From Treponema putidum (GTDB lineage: Bacteria; Spirochaetota; Spirochaetia; Treponematales; Treponemataceae): a DNA stretch of 64,000 nucleotides. The notes below the pieces were generated by a model. It made no database searches and was not told the DNA's origin. It worked only from the letters and a program-made list of their open reading frames with translations. Position 1 is the first letter of the stretch, and the number at the start of each line of letters is the position of its first letter. Made by a program: the position numbers and the translations under genes. The stretch is taken from positions 372,001 through 436,000 of the forward strand of contig NZ_CP009228.1 in the NCBI RefSeq assembly GCF_000755145.1, read 5' to 3'. Shown piece after piece: positions 50,348 to 59,310 of this stretch.

Positions 50348-51886
50348 TTAATCTTCTACTCCTCTCAACGACGGATTAAATGCATCCCGCAGACCGTTTC
50401 CAAATAAGTTAAAAGAAATCATCATTAACGATATGATACCTGCGGGGAAGAACAAGATATGAGGATCAGTAGACAAATATTGCTGTCCTGAACCGAGCAT
50501 TGTTCCTAACGAAGCCATTGTTTTTCCGTGAAAACTGACTATTCCCAAAAACGAAAGTGTCGATTCGGATAAAATAACATAAGGAATAATTAAAGCGGCA
50601 CTTGTAATAATCGTTCCTATTGCGTTTGGATAAATATGCTTAAACATAAGCCTCTTATCATTAGCACCTAATGTCCTTGCAGCTAAAACATACTCCTGAT
50701 TCTTAAAACGATAAAACTGTGTTCTAACCCGAACGCCTATGCCTATCCAGCCGGTTAGAATAAAGGCAAATAGAACACCTGTAAAGACTGAAACTTTTCC
50801 CGTTTGAACAAGGTGAAGCTGAAACAGAGTTGCAACGATAAGGAAAGGCATACCTGCCAAAATATCCGTGAGGCGCTCCAAGATAAGATCAACCCAGCCT
50901 CCGTAAAAGCCTGTAATTGAGCCGTAAATTGAACCCAGAATAAAGTTAATTATCGAAACAAGAACAGACAACATTAATGACAATCTTACACCATGAGCCA
51001 ATCTGACCATAATATCAAAACCTTGGCCGTCAGTACCGAAAGCATTTGCCGGCTCATGACCGTTCAAATACTGATAGTAATTATAATACAAAACCCTGAT
51101 CCCGATCATAGTTTTATCCCTAGGTACGGAGTAAAGCACATTACCGCTTTCGTCCCTAAGGTAATTATCGGTCAAGCCTTGTTTCTGAACCTGTTCCAGT
51201 GACAACCTCTTGCCGGTTGAGTCCACAGGATACTCACGTCCATCCACTTTATACCAAATATTTGCATCAGATTGATCACGTGCAGCAAATTCATCGGCAT
51301 AATCAATCATTGGGAATAGTATCTGTTTTCCCGTTTTTTCCTGCCAACTTACAATGTTATCATAAGTTTCTTTTGTTACATTCAAAAAAATAAAACCTAT
51401 ACCTCGGTATGAATCCACTCTTACATATCTATATCTGTTTTTACCGTCCGCAAATTCTTCCCCAATTGAAACGATAGGAGAAGTAGATAAAGCTTCATCC
51501 CAGCTTATTTTTTTTGTTCCGTCTCCATTTACTGTTCCATACCCGATACCGAGAGTATAAAACAGATATTTATCGTTATACTTCATCGGTTTTGAACCGT
51601 CCCAAAAACCTGTTTTATCAAAAATTTGCAGCTTAGGCCGAACTTTTGCATAAACGGCATCGGAATAAGCCAAATCATACTTCGAGAAGAATGGAACTAC
51701 TATTGCGAATATAATAATTGCACCAATAATATATGCAGCGGCTACGGAAGCACTATTTCTTTTAAAACGCAGCCATGCATCCTTAAAATAACCTATCGGC
51801 TTTGTTTCAAATTTTGCATCAAAAATTTGTTCATCCCTCTGTACCAATCTAAATTTTTCTTTAGGGATATGTTTCATATTTTCCAT
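50348..51886 (-). CDS. oppC: Oligopeptide ABC transporter permease OppC with extended loop
   Basis: A 512-residue permease (normal about 300). The first helix is at about 48-70. About 225 extra residues form a hydrophilic domain before the second helix (about 298-322). The EAA-type loop region is seen in YVLAARTLGANDKRLMFKHIYPN. The core fold after residue 290 is a normal OppC. The ribosome site (GGGGAGAGA) lies in the last codons of oppB. Confidence 0.92.
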   Translation of the reverse strand: MENMKHIPKEKFRLVQRDEQIFDAKFETKPIGYFKDAWLRFKRNSASVAAAYIIGAIIIFAIVVPFFSKYDLAYSDAVYAKVRPKLQIFDKTGFWDGSKPMKYNDKYLFYTLGIGYGTVNGDGTKKISWDEALSTSPIVSIGEEFADGKNRYRYVRVDSYRGIGFIFLNVTKETYDNIVSWQEKTGKQILFPMIDYADEFAARDQSDANIWYKVDGREYPVDSTGKRLSLEQVQKQGLTDNYLRDESGNVLYSVPRDKTMIGIRVLYYNYYQYLNGHEPANAFGTDGQGFDIMVRLAHGVRLSLMLSVLVSIINFILGSIYGSITGFYGGWVDLILERLTDILAGMPFLIVATLFQLHLVQTGKVSVFTGVLFAFILTGWIGIGVRVRTQFYRFKNQEYVLAARTLGANDKRLMFKHIYPNAIGTIITSAALIIPYVILSESTLSFLGIVSFHGKTMASLGTMLGSGQQYLSTDPHILFFPAGIISLMMISFNLFGNGLRDAFNPSLRGVED

Positions 51887-51889
51887 AAT

Positions 51890-52855
51890 TTATCTCTCCC
51901 CTATCCTGATTCTAGGATCCAATAAACCGTAGCTAAGATCCGTAACTATACTTACTACCAATCCTATGGCCGTATAAAACATACCCGTCGCAACAAAAAG
52001 GTCATAATCCAATAAATTAATCGACGTAATATATAATTTACCGATACCGTTAATAGCAAAAATCTTTTCCGTAATTATCGCTCCGCTCATTATACTGAGA
52101 ACAAAAGCAATAATACCGGGAAGAACCGGAACCATAGCATTTTTTAGAGCATGGCGTCTGATAGCCTGTCCCCGTGTAAGTCCCTTTGTTCTTGCCAAAA
52201 GCATATATTCACTGGTAAGAGCTTCTGTAAGTTCCGCACGAACCGAACGGGTAAAACCTGCAATAGCTCCGAATGAAAGGGAAAGAATCGGTAAAACCAT
52301 CGAGTGGAACATCTTAAATGTCCACCATGAACCTCCTGCATCGTATAACGATGAAACAATTACGGGAAAAAGACCTAGCTTATATCCTAAACCGTATTGC
52401 AAAAGAAATGCGTAAACAAAGGACGGAACGGATATAAATAACATTACAATTATAGATATAAAATGGTCAATCCACTTATTTTTATAAATAGCGGCAATAA
52501 TACCGAATAATATTCCAAGCGGAATTGAAAGAATTGTCGAATATAAGTTTAATATGATGGTAGGGGGCAATTTACTTACAATAACTTCTTGTGCAGCTTT
52601 AAGATAATCCACCTTCCAAGAAGTTCCCCAATCTCCTGTTGTTACAATATTTTTTAAAAAAATCCCATACTGCTGCATTATCGGTTTATCATAGCCTAAT
52701 GCACTTCTTCTGGCTTTTTCCAGCTCAGCTTCAGCTCCCATCATAGGTAATTCAGGCTGCAGCAATTTTATAAGCACAAAATCTATGGTCATAATGATAA
52801 AAAAGGTTATGAGACCTAACCATAACCTTTTTAGCACATACCTAAATGTTTTCAT
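51890..52855 (-). CDS. oppB: Oligopeptide ABC transporter permease OppB
   Basis: A 321-residue six-helix permease with the N-terminal FRYVLKRLWLGLITFFIIMTIDFVLIKLL and the EAA-type loop EYMLLARTKGLTRGQAIRRHALKNA. Partner of OppC in the membrane channel. It lies 147 bases after oppA with a long hairpin in the gap, and is followed by oppC after 3 bases. Confidence 0.95.
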   Translation of the reverse strand: MKTFRYVLKRLWLGLITFFIIMTIDFVLIKLLQPELPMMGAEAELEKARRSALGYDKPIMQQYGIFLKNIVTTGDWGTSWKVDYLKAAQEVIVSKLPPTIILNLYSTILSIPLGILFGIIAAIYKNKWIDHFISIIVMLFISVPSFVYAFLLQYGLGYKLGLFPVIVSSLYDAGGSWWTFKMFHSMVLPILSLSFGAIAGFTRSVRAELTEALTSEYMLLARTKGLTRGQAIRRHALKNAMVPVLPGIIAFVLSIMSGAIITEKIFAINGIGKLYITSINLLDYDLFVATGMFYTAIGLVVSIVTDLSYGLLDPRIRIGER

Positions 52856-52917
52856 AAATAATCTCCTCTAGTCGAAAACTAATACACTGCAAAATCTACA
52901 CCGTTTTAAAATCCAAG

Positions 52918-52962
52918 AAATACACCGCAATAGGTTTTACAAACCCAGCTTGCGGTGTATTT
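52918..52962. repeat. Perfect 13-bp hairpin between oppA and oppB
   Basis: AAATACACCGCAA (52918-52930) and TTGCGGTGTATTT (52950-52962) pair perfectly across a 19-base loop. No T-run follows on the minus strand, so it looks like a 3' stabilising hairpin of the oppA mRNA that may set a higher level of oppA than of oppBCDF. Confidence 0.75.
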
Positions 52963-53002
52963 GATGTAAATTAAAGCTAAATAAATTTAGCTATTAACCG
53001 GT

Positions 53003-55387
53003 TTACTCGTAATTGAGCTGTCCTTGGTTCTTTTTAACATACTCGTCCCATTCAGTATCAGTATAGTTAAACTTCAATAATTTCATACCGCCATAACCAT
53101 ACATGATATTGTAGACGTCTGTGTAATAATCTATTTTATGTGAAAGCAAGATTGCAGCAGTATATGTTCCTAAAGGAATACACTGATATGCACTGAGAAT
53201 ACCGTTTTCCAGGGCTGCAAGTATTTGCAATTTTTCGGTTGCATCAGCGTCTGCATAATCGCCGTTTCCGTTCATAGAGGCCGACCATTGTTCAAATGTT
53301 CTTTCTTCTTCTACGGTAGTACCATCTACCTTGTCAATCTTAATCTTAAGTTTTTCAACAGAGGGGTTCCAACCGTTTGATTCATGAATCTTAGCCAAAC
53401 CGCCCATGTAGGTAGGATTAGCATAAACTTGAATGCTCTTAAATGGGTAGAAGGCTGCACCTCCCCATGCTCCGCGGATAGCCATATTTTTTCCTGCAGC
53501 AACATTGTCGTAGCGTTTAGGATCGCCGGATTCATACTTAATTTGAACTTTTCCCTCAAAAGGAGTTCCCTTTGTTCCTTCATTAATGAATTCCTGCATT
53601 AAATCCTGCTGTTTGATATGCTGGGGGGTAAGATCGCTGGGACTTGCCATTACTTCGATAGGCACAATTTCACCGGGTTTGTAAACCTTATCTGCAACAG
53701 CCTGTTCATAGGCAGCCGTAAACAGTTTGCGGGCGGTTTCAACATCGCGTCCTGTAATTTTTGCATACTGAGCATCCGCAGTTTCCTTAGTAACTTCAAT
53801 GTCATATAAGTTACATATTGCTCTTTTTGCATAGAAGGTATCACGATAAATTGAATTGGGATCATTTGCCATATCGTAATAGTACAATCTATTTAACAAG
53901 AAGCAGGCAGGCTTAAATCCTGAAGTAGCTTCTCTACAATATTTTTCTCTGTCAATACATAGAGAAAGAGCTTTTCTAAAGTCTTTATAGCGCATAACAA
54001 TTCGTTTTCCGCTGCCCTTTTCTTTATCCCTTGCATTTAAAGCTTCATCACTTGTAGCAAAAATATAGCGGTCGGTATAGGTTTCATCCGTATAATACAG
54101 CCTGTCGCTTTTCTTGTATTTTTCAAGATCATCAGAGTTCAAGGAGAACGCATCAAGTAATCCCTGACCGAAACGCTGAAGCTGTGTAGCATGGTCTTCG
54201 ATAATATCAATTATTACGGCATCTGCCTGATATTGACCTTCATGTCTGCCGTCATGATAACCGCCCCAATAGGGGTTTCTTACCAATCGAATCTGCTTGT
54301 CTTTTTCATAGCTTTCAATCTTATAGGGACCGTATGAAACGGTATTGCTCATATCGGTTCCGTAAGAGGTTGCCTTAAGTTTTTCGACCGTTTTAAAGTT
54401 CTTTTCGTAAGTTTCTTTATGAACAAGCCATGTACTTCCAAAGGCATTCAACATATAAAACATTTGAATAGGATCAGCTGTAATGAAAAGGAACTGATAT
54501 TCGCCTGTTTTTACAAGACCGACATCCTCCCAAGGAGTTTCGGGATACAGCTCGCCGGTATCATAAACACAAAATTCTTTCCAAGCATTGGGATTATCAT
54601 CTCCAAAAGCTTTTGCAATAGCAAGCATTTCAGCTTTAGATTTATCGTTTACTTCAAAATATTGGGTATCCTTATATTTTTCAAAAATATCGATGCCGCC
54701 TAACATGAACTTATCTTTGTACTTGGCATTTTTATAGTAAGATTCTGCAGCACCTCCAAAAAACATAATCGAATCGGTAAGGGTAAACACAAGTTTTGCA
54801 TCTGCCGGAGCATCATCACCCCAAGCCTTATAGATGGGCTTACCTGCCAAATCGTTTGCCTGATACTCTTTAGCTTTGTAAAGAGCAGCAGTTCCCGTAC
54901 AATAATCGTTAGATCGGTAGTTTTTCATTTCGGGGCTTAAGCACATCTGCATTGAATAAACGTAGTCGTCAGCTTTGATAGGCTCTCCGGTTTCCCACTT
55001 CATTGCGGGGTTCAAATCGACCTGAAATACGCGGCCGCTTGTAGCATCGGCAGGGATATTGTATTTTTCTTTGTTTGCAAAGGAAGCCGTGATGTCTTTT
55101 ACATCATTAGCGGCATCAAATTCCCACTTCCATTCTCCGGGCTTATCTCCTACAGTTGAATCGGCAATAGGCGTTGTGATAAATTCCATAAAAGACCTGT
55201 CACTGGAAACTTCCCAAGCATGGGGGTTCCAGTTAAGGGGGCCCGTACTCCATACATCTCGATAAGTATACTCAACTTTCTCAAGATCCTTTTTTGACTT
55301 CTTAGTACCGCCGCATCCGGTCAAAATACCAAGAACCATTGCTGCAGTCAGCAATACAGCAAAAAGTTTAAAAAAATTTCGCTTCAT
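53003..55387 (-). CDS. oppA: Oligopeptide-binding lipoprotein OppA
   Basis: The substrate-binding protein of the importer. A signal peptide with a perfect lipobox ILTGC (Cys about residue 25) is followed by a 770-residue class-C solute-binding domain, longer than the ~520 of typical OppA. The conserved SBP_bac_5 patterns include TYRDVWSTGPLNWNPHAWEV near 40 and YGPYKIESYEKDKQIRLVRNPYWGGYHDGRHEGQYQADAVIIDII near 350-400. AAAGAG precedes the ATG. First gene of oppABCDF. Confidence 0.94.
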   Translation of the reverse strand: MKRNFFKLFAVLLTAAMVLGILTGCGGTKKSKKDLEKVEYTYRDVWSTGPLNWNPHAWEVSSDRSFMEFITTPIADSTVGDKPGEWKWEFDAANDVKDITASFANKEKYNIPADATSGRVFQVDLNPAMKWETGEPIKADDYVYSMQMCLSPEMKNYRSNDYCTGTAALYKAKEYQANDLAGKPIYKAWGDDAPADAKLVFTLTDSIMFFGGAAESYYKNAKYKDKFMLGGIDIFEKYKDTQYFEVNDKSKAEMLAIAKAFGDDNPNAWKEFCVYDTGELYPETPWEDVGLVKTGEYQFLFITADPIQMFYMLNAFGSTWLVHKETYEKNFKTVEKLKATSYGTDMSNTVSYGPYKIESYEKDKQIRLVRNPYWGGYHDGRHEGQYQADAVIIDIIEDHATQLQRFGQGLLDAFSLNSDDLEKYKKSDRLYYTDETYTDRYIFATSDEALNARDKEKGSGKRIVMRYKDFRKALSLCIDREKYCREATSGFKPACFLLNRLYYYDMANDPNSIYRDTFYAKRAICNLYDIEVTKETADAQYAKITGRDVETARKLFTAAYEQAVADKVYKPGEIVPIEVMASPSDLTPQHIKQQDLMQEFINEGTKGTPFEGKVQIKYESGDPKRYDNVAAGKNMAIRGAWGGAAFYPFKSIQVYANPTYMGGLAKIHESNGWNPSVEKLKIKIDKVDGTTVEEERTFEQWSASMNGNGDYADADATEKLQILAALENGILSAYQCIPLGTYTAAILLSHKIDYYTDVYNIMYGYGGMKLLKFNYTDTEWDEYVKKNQGQLNYE

Positions 55388-55544
55388 CTCTTTCCTCCAT
55401 ATTTTTTTTACTGAGTTTATTAAAGTACCAACTCAATCATTTGACTGCAATAGTAACATACTACTACTTAATAAGTCAATAGCCCGCATTGCTGATTTGA
55501 TTTTATTTATAATAAAACCATAAAAACACTTAAGTTTTCACCTA
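55388..55544. promoter_or_regulatory. Intergenic promoter region of oppA
   Basis: Reading the minus strand, a TTGACT is visible near 55474-55479 and a TTACTA about 17 bases downstream of it. The -10 match is only moderate. Confidence 0.4.
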
Positions 55545-55573
55545 TTGACTTAAACCCCGATTTAACCTGTATA
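55545..55573 (+). promoter_or_regulatory. Putative promoter of the methyltransferase gene
   Basis: TTGACT (55545-55550) and TGTATA (55568-55573) with a 17-base spacer; AGGAGG follows before the ATG at 55599. Confidence 0.55.
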
Positions 55574-55598
55574 TTTATTATATCAGGAGGAAGTACCT

Positions 55599-56408
55599 AT
55601 GAATGAATTTAACGGCGTCACCGATACCATGCTCATACCTATGGCAGCGAGGATTTATGTTTCCAAGCGCTTTCCCGAATATTTTTATGATGAAACGGCT
55701 TTATCGCTGGAAGACAAAATTCCGGAGGATGCGCTTGAAAGGATTTGGAAATCATCTTCCGAATATACGATGCTGGCTTCTGTCGCCCGCTATTACAATT
55801 TTGACGGGATGATCAAAGATTTCCTTGCAAAATATAAAAGATGCAATATCATCAATCTGGGAGCGGGACTGGAAACAGCTATCTTTCGGCTTCAAACGGA
55901 CAACGCAATCTTTTACGAAATTGATTTACCCGAAGTAATCGAGCAGCGCAAAAATATTTTAAGCGCAAAAGAAAACGAAAGGCTTATCGGTGCCGATCTT
56001 TTTACTTTAGAATGGGCGGAGCACATTGATACCTCCATTCCGTCTTTACTGATTGTTTCCGGAGTTTTTCAATATTTCCGTGAAGAAAAAATTGTACGGT
56101 TCTTGTCGGATGTAAAAAAGCGTTTTTCTAAAGGAGAACTTATTTTTGATGCAACAAATGAAATAGGTATAAAATATGCGAATAAGTATGTGCAAAAAAC
56201 AGGCAATACTTCGGCACAGATGTACTTTTACGTAAACGACGGTTTAGCCTTTGCAAAAAACATAGGTATGGAGCTCGTAGAACAGCGCACCTTTTATACC
56301 GCTGCACGGAAAATGCTGAAGCGTAAACTTAAGCTGTATACACGAATTGCAATGAAAGTATGCGATGACGGAGGAAGAACGATTATCTTGCACTTAAAAC
56401 TAAATTAA
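55599..56408 (+). CDS. Leucine-carboxyl-methyltransferase-family (PPM1-like) SAM methyltransferase
   Basis: A 269-residue SAM-dependent methyltransferase. The family start ITDTMLIPMAARIYVS-type pattern (GVTDTMLIPMAARIYVSKRFP), the SAM site IINLGAGLETAIFRL (about 86-100), and the acidic loop YEIDLPEVIEQRKNIL (about 106-121) place it in the LCMT/PPM1/TcmP group. These methylate carboxyls or small-molecule oxygens; the substrate is unknown here. AGGAGG precedes the ATG. It stands alone between oppA and the rnf operon. Confidence 0.85.
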   Translation: MNEFNGVTDTMLIPMAARIYVSKRFPEYFYDETALSLEDKIPEDALERIWKSSSEYTMLASVARYYNFDGMIKDFLAKYKRCNIINLGAGLETAIFRLQTDNAIFYEIDLPEVIEQRKNILSAKENERLIGADLFTLEWAEHIDTSIPSLLIVSGVFQYFREEKIVRFLSDVKKRFSKGELIFDATNEIGIKYANKYVQKTGNTSAQMYFYVNDGLAFAKNIGMELVEQRTFYTAARKMLKRKLKLYTRIAMKVCDDGGRTIILHLKLN

Positions 56409-56436
56409 ACCGGCAAGGATCTAATTCTAAAACATA

Positions 56437-56485
56437 AACCCCGAAAAGCTGTAAGCCTATCAGCTTGCAGATTTTCGAGGTTCTT
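56437..56485. terminator. Bidirectional terminator between methyltransferase and rnf operon
   Basis: A long imperfect stem with CCCCGAAAA / TTTTCGAGG outside and GCTGTAAGC / GCTTGCAG inside. It closes both convergent transcripts. Confidence 0.75.
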
Positions 56486-56491
56486 TTGATT

Positions 56492-57064
56492 TTAAATCAG
56501 TCCTGCAAAGCCTCCGAAGGCCATGGAAAGAAGGGCTGCCGCTATAAAAAGAATGGGCGTTCCTTTTAAGAATTTCGGAACGGGGGCGTTATCTATTCTT
56601 TGCCTTAAACCTGCTAAGAGCAAAAGCGAAATCATAAAGCCGAAAGCGGAACCTGCCGCATGAACAAGGGCTTGTAAGAATGTATAACCTTCATCTATGA
56701 CATCGATTGTAACGGCAAGTATTGCACAGTTTGTTGTAATCAAAGCTAAATAAACACCCATCGAGCTGTAAAGAGCCGGAGCCGCTTTTTTTAGATAAAA
56801 TTCTACCAGCTGAACTAAACTTGCAATTACTAAAATAAAGATAAGGGTCTGAAGGAATTCAAGTTTTCCTATCAATATGTAATTGTATATAGGATAGGTG
56901 ACGGCGGTGGCCAAAAGAGTAACAAAGAGTACAGCCCAACCCATACCTACCGATTTTTTTACATCGGAGGACATTCCTATAAAGGGACAAAGGGCTAAAA
57001 ACCTCATTAAAATTACATTTTTTACAAGGATTGCAGAAAGAAAAATACTAAGCGTTTCGGGCAT
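56492..57064 (-). CDS. rnfA: Rnf complex subunit RnfA
   Basis: A 190-residue six-helix membrane subunit of the Rnf ferredoxin:NAD+ oxidoreductase. The typical start (LSIFLSAILVKNVILMRFLALCPFIGMS) and the NCAIL motif (LITTNCAILAVTI) are present. It pairs with RnfE in the membrane core. It is the last gene of the operon: no rnfB follows, only a terminator and a convergent methyltransferase. It lies 3 bases after rnfE. Confidence 0.95.
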   Translation of the reverse strand: MPETLSIFLSAILVKNVILMRFLALCPFIGMSSDVKKSVGMGWAVLFVTLLATAVTYPIYNYILIGKLEFLQTLIFILVIASLVQLVEFYLKKAAPALYSSMGVYLALITTNCAILAVTIDVIDEGYTFLQALVHAAGSAFGFMISLLLLAGLRQRIDNAPVPKFLKGTPILFIAAALLSMAFGGFAGLI

Positions 57065-57067
57065 TTT

Positions 57068-57727
57068 TTACTCCTCCTCTTTTTTAGTTTCAGGCTCGGC
57101 TTGCGGAGCAGACGGGCTTTGAATCTTTTTCTTAGGCCTTTCTAAAAGTCTTTTTGCAACGAGGTTTATCGAAATCATAATACCGAATACAAAAAAACCT
57201 CCGGGGGCATTTGCAAAAAAGCGTATGTGATAGGCTTCGGGTATAAATACGTTTCCTGCCAATGATCCCGAGCCTAAGATTTCTCTTATGGCCGAAATAA
57301 GTACAAGAACTATCGTATAACCGACTCCCATTCCAAGAGCGTCCAAAACGGATTTTCCGGGACTTTCCTTTGAAGCAAAGGACTCAACTCTTCCCATAAT
57401 AATACAGTTTACAACGATCAGCTTAATAAAAAGCCCCATTGCTTCCGATAGGGCAGGAGTATAAGCCTGCATCAAAAGGTCTACAATGGTTGTAAAAGAA
57501 GCTATTACTATGATAAAAACCGGAATCCTTATATCCTGAGGAATCAATTTTCTGAACATACTTATAATTAACTCGCTCATGACTATTACGAAGGTCATAG
57601 CAAGTCCCATACCGAGACCGTTTAATATGTTTGTTGTAACGGCAAGGGACGAACAGAGCCCTATCATCAATACTAAAAGAGGGTTACTTTTTATAATCCC
57701 GTTTGTGAAAATATCTAAGTTTTTCAT
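57068..57727 (-). CDS. rnfE: Rnf complex subunit RnfE
   Basis: A 219-residue six-helix subunit, homologous to RnfA and NqrD. The start IFTNGIIKSNPLLVLMIGLCSSLAV and VNCIIMGRVESFAS are family marks. The last ~20 residues are a charged, cytoplasmic tail rich in Glu, Lys and Pro. The start codon abuts the rnfG stop. Confidence 0.95.
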   Translation of the reverse strand: MKNLDIFTNGIIKSNPLLVLMIGLCSSLAVTTNILNGLGMGLAMTFVIVMSELIISMFRKLIPQDIRIPVFIIVIASFTTIVDLLMQAYTPALSEAMGLFIKLIVVNCIIMGRVESFASKESPGKSVLDALGMGVGYTIVLVLISAIREILGSGSLAGNVFIPEAYHIRFFANAPGGFFVFGIMISINLVAKRLLERPKKKIQSPSAPQAEPETKKEEE

Positions 57728-58297
57728 TTATTTTCCCTCCTCCAAGTTGTTTTTTGCCATGTATTCTATTGCCGTAAAGGAGGCATCTTTTAAAATGGCG
57801 GCAACACCCTTCGATGTTATCGTAGCCCCTCCTATTACATTTATATCGGCTCCTACTTCAAAGGCTGACTCAAGAGGCTTTCCGTTAAACTGTCCGATAA
57901 AGGGTTCTTCCGCAGCCTTGCTTCCTAAGCTGGGCGTATCGGTAAGCTCTAAGAATTCTATTTTGCGTATTTTTTTGTTTAGGTCTACAGCTATCAATAT
58001 GGTTGCACTTGCATAGGTAGGTCCCTTAGCTGTTATAGTAAGCCCTACTGTTTTTCCGTTTTTTACAGCCGTATAAGCATTTAAAAACTTGGTTTTATTT
58101 AAGCCTTCAGGGATTTCCTCACTTATTTCTTTAAAGTCTTCAGCTTCAGGGAAGACCGCATTTAAGGCTCTTCTTGTTTTCTCTACCTTTACTTCAGTAA
58201 TTCTCGGGGCCGTAAAGCTGTAAACTGCCGCAAGAGCCAAACATGCTATGACCGCATAAGCTGAAAGGGTAAGGGCTAACTTTATCATCTGTTTCAT
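57728..58297 (-). CDS. rnfG: Rnf complex subunit RnfG (FMN-binding)
   Basis: A 189-residue protein with an N-terminal membrane helix (about 10-30) and an FMN-binding domain. The covalent-FMN threonine lies in GGATITSKGV (about residue 160). ATGA overlaps with rnfD. It transfers electrons within the complex on the outer face of the membrane. Confidence 0.93.
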   Translation of the reverse strand: MKQMIKLALTLSAYAVIACLALAAVYSFTAPRITEVKVEKTRRALNAVFPEAEDFKEISEEIPEGLNKTKFLNAYTAVKNGKTVGLTITAKGPTYASATILIAVDLNKKIRKIEFLELTDTPSLGSKAAEEPFIGQFNGKPLESAFEVGADINVIGGATITSKGVAAILKDASFTAIEYMAKNNLEEGK

Positions 58298-59310
58298 TTT
58301 GCTGCCTCCTTGTTCTTTTTGGGCGGTTTTACATAGCCGTATTTTACGGGTATAATTTTATTTAAAAACGGAACTGCGGCATTCATTATAAGAATACTGT
58401 ACATAACACCTTCAGGCATACCTGAAAATAAGCGGATAAGACCGGTTATAAGTCCGCAGCCTGCACCGAAAATGAGTTTTCCCTTGGGCGTTACGGGGCT
58501 TGTTACATAATCGGTTGCCATAAAGACGGCTCCGAAGGCTAAACCTCCCGAAGTCAGGGTTAAAATAGGATTTATACCTCCGATTGCGGTAATTATAACG
58601 GCTGTTGCCATCATAGTAACGGGCGTTCTCCAATCGATAACCTTTTTAAAGAGTAGATATGCAAAACCTAAAAGAATCAGGAGTATGCTTGTTTCGCCTA
58701 TACATCCTGCATGGTTTCCCAAAATAAGTTGGGTATAAAGGTCGGTAGTTGAGCCTAAATTTAAAGTTTTTGCTATTTCGGCAGCGCTCATGGCAATACC
58801 TTCTTTTGCATTGATAAGTTTTAGAGGTGTTGCAGTACTCATTGCATCAAAGAAAGAGTTTCCCGGCTGAACCCAGCTGGTCATTGCTCCCGAAAAGCTT
58901 ACAAACATAAATGCTCTTCCTACCAAGGCGGGGTTAAATACGTTTGAACCTAAGCCTCCGAAAGATTCCTTTGCCACAACTATTGCAAAAAAACAGCCTA
59001 AAATTAGCATCCATATCGGAAGATTCGGCGGACTTACAAGAGCAAGCAAAAGGCCTGTTATTACGGCTGAAAGGTCTTTTACTCTTATATCCAGATTACA
59101 TATTTTTCTAAATAAGCTTTCAAAACCTACACAGCAAAGAACCGAAACTATGATTCGAATCAAAGCAGATATCGAAAAAAGATAGATACCATAGACCGTT
59201 AAAGGCAACAGGGCTATAATAACATCCAACATTAGAGTTTGAGTTTTAACCGGTGTTACAACATGGGGTGCCGGAGACATGAAAATTTCGTTTTTATCGG
59301 ATTCTGCCAT
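58294..59310 (-). CDS. rnfD: Rnf complex subunit RnfD
   Basis: A 338-residue membrane subunit, homologous to NqrB, with about nine helices. The FMN-attachment region is SFFDAMSTATPLKLIN (about 149-164). The region LVALVSPPNLPIWMLILG and ESFGGLGSNVFNPALVGRAFM are typical. Part of the ion-translocating core. Its start overlaps the rnfC stop by one base. Confidence 0.95.
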   Translation of the reverse strand: MAESDKNEIFMSPAPHVVTPVKTQTLMLDVIIALLPLTVYGIYLFSISALIRIIVSVLCCVGFESLFRKICNLDIRVKDLSAVITGLLLALVSPPNLPIWMLILGCFFAIVVAKESFGGLGSNVFNPALVGRAFMFVSFSGAMTSWVQPGNSFFDAMSTATPLKLINAKEGIAMSAAEIAKTLNLGSTTDLYTQLILGNHAGCIGETSILLILLGFAYLLFKKVIDWRTPVTMMATAVIITAIGGINPILTLTSGGLAFGAVFMATDYVTSPVTPKGKLIFGAGCGLITGLIRLFSGMPEGVMYSILIMNAAVPFLNKIIPVKYGYVKPPKKNKEAAK

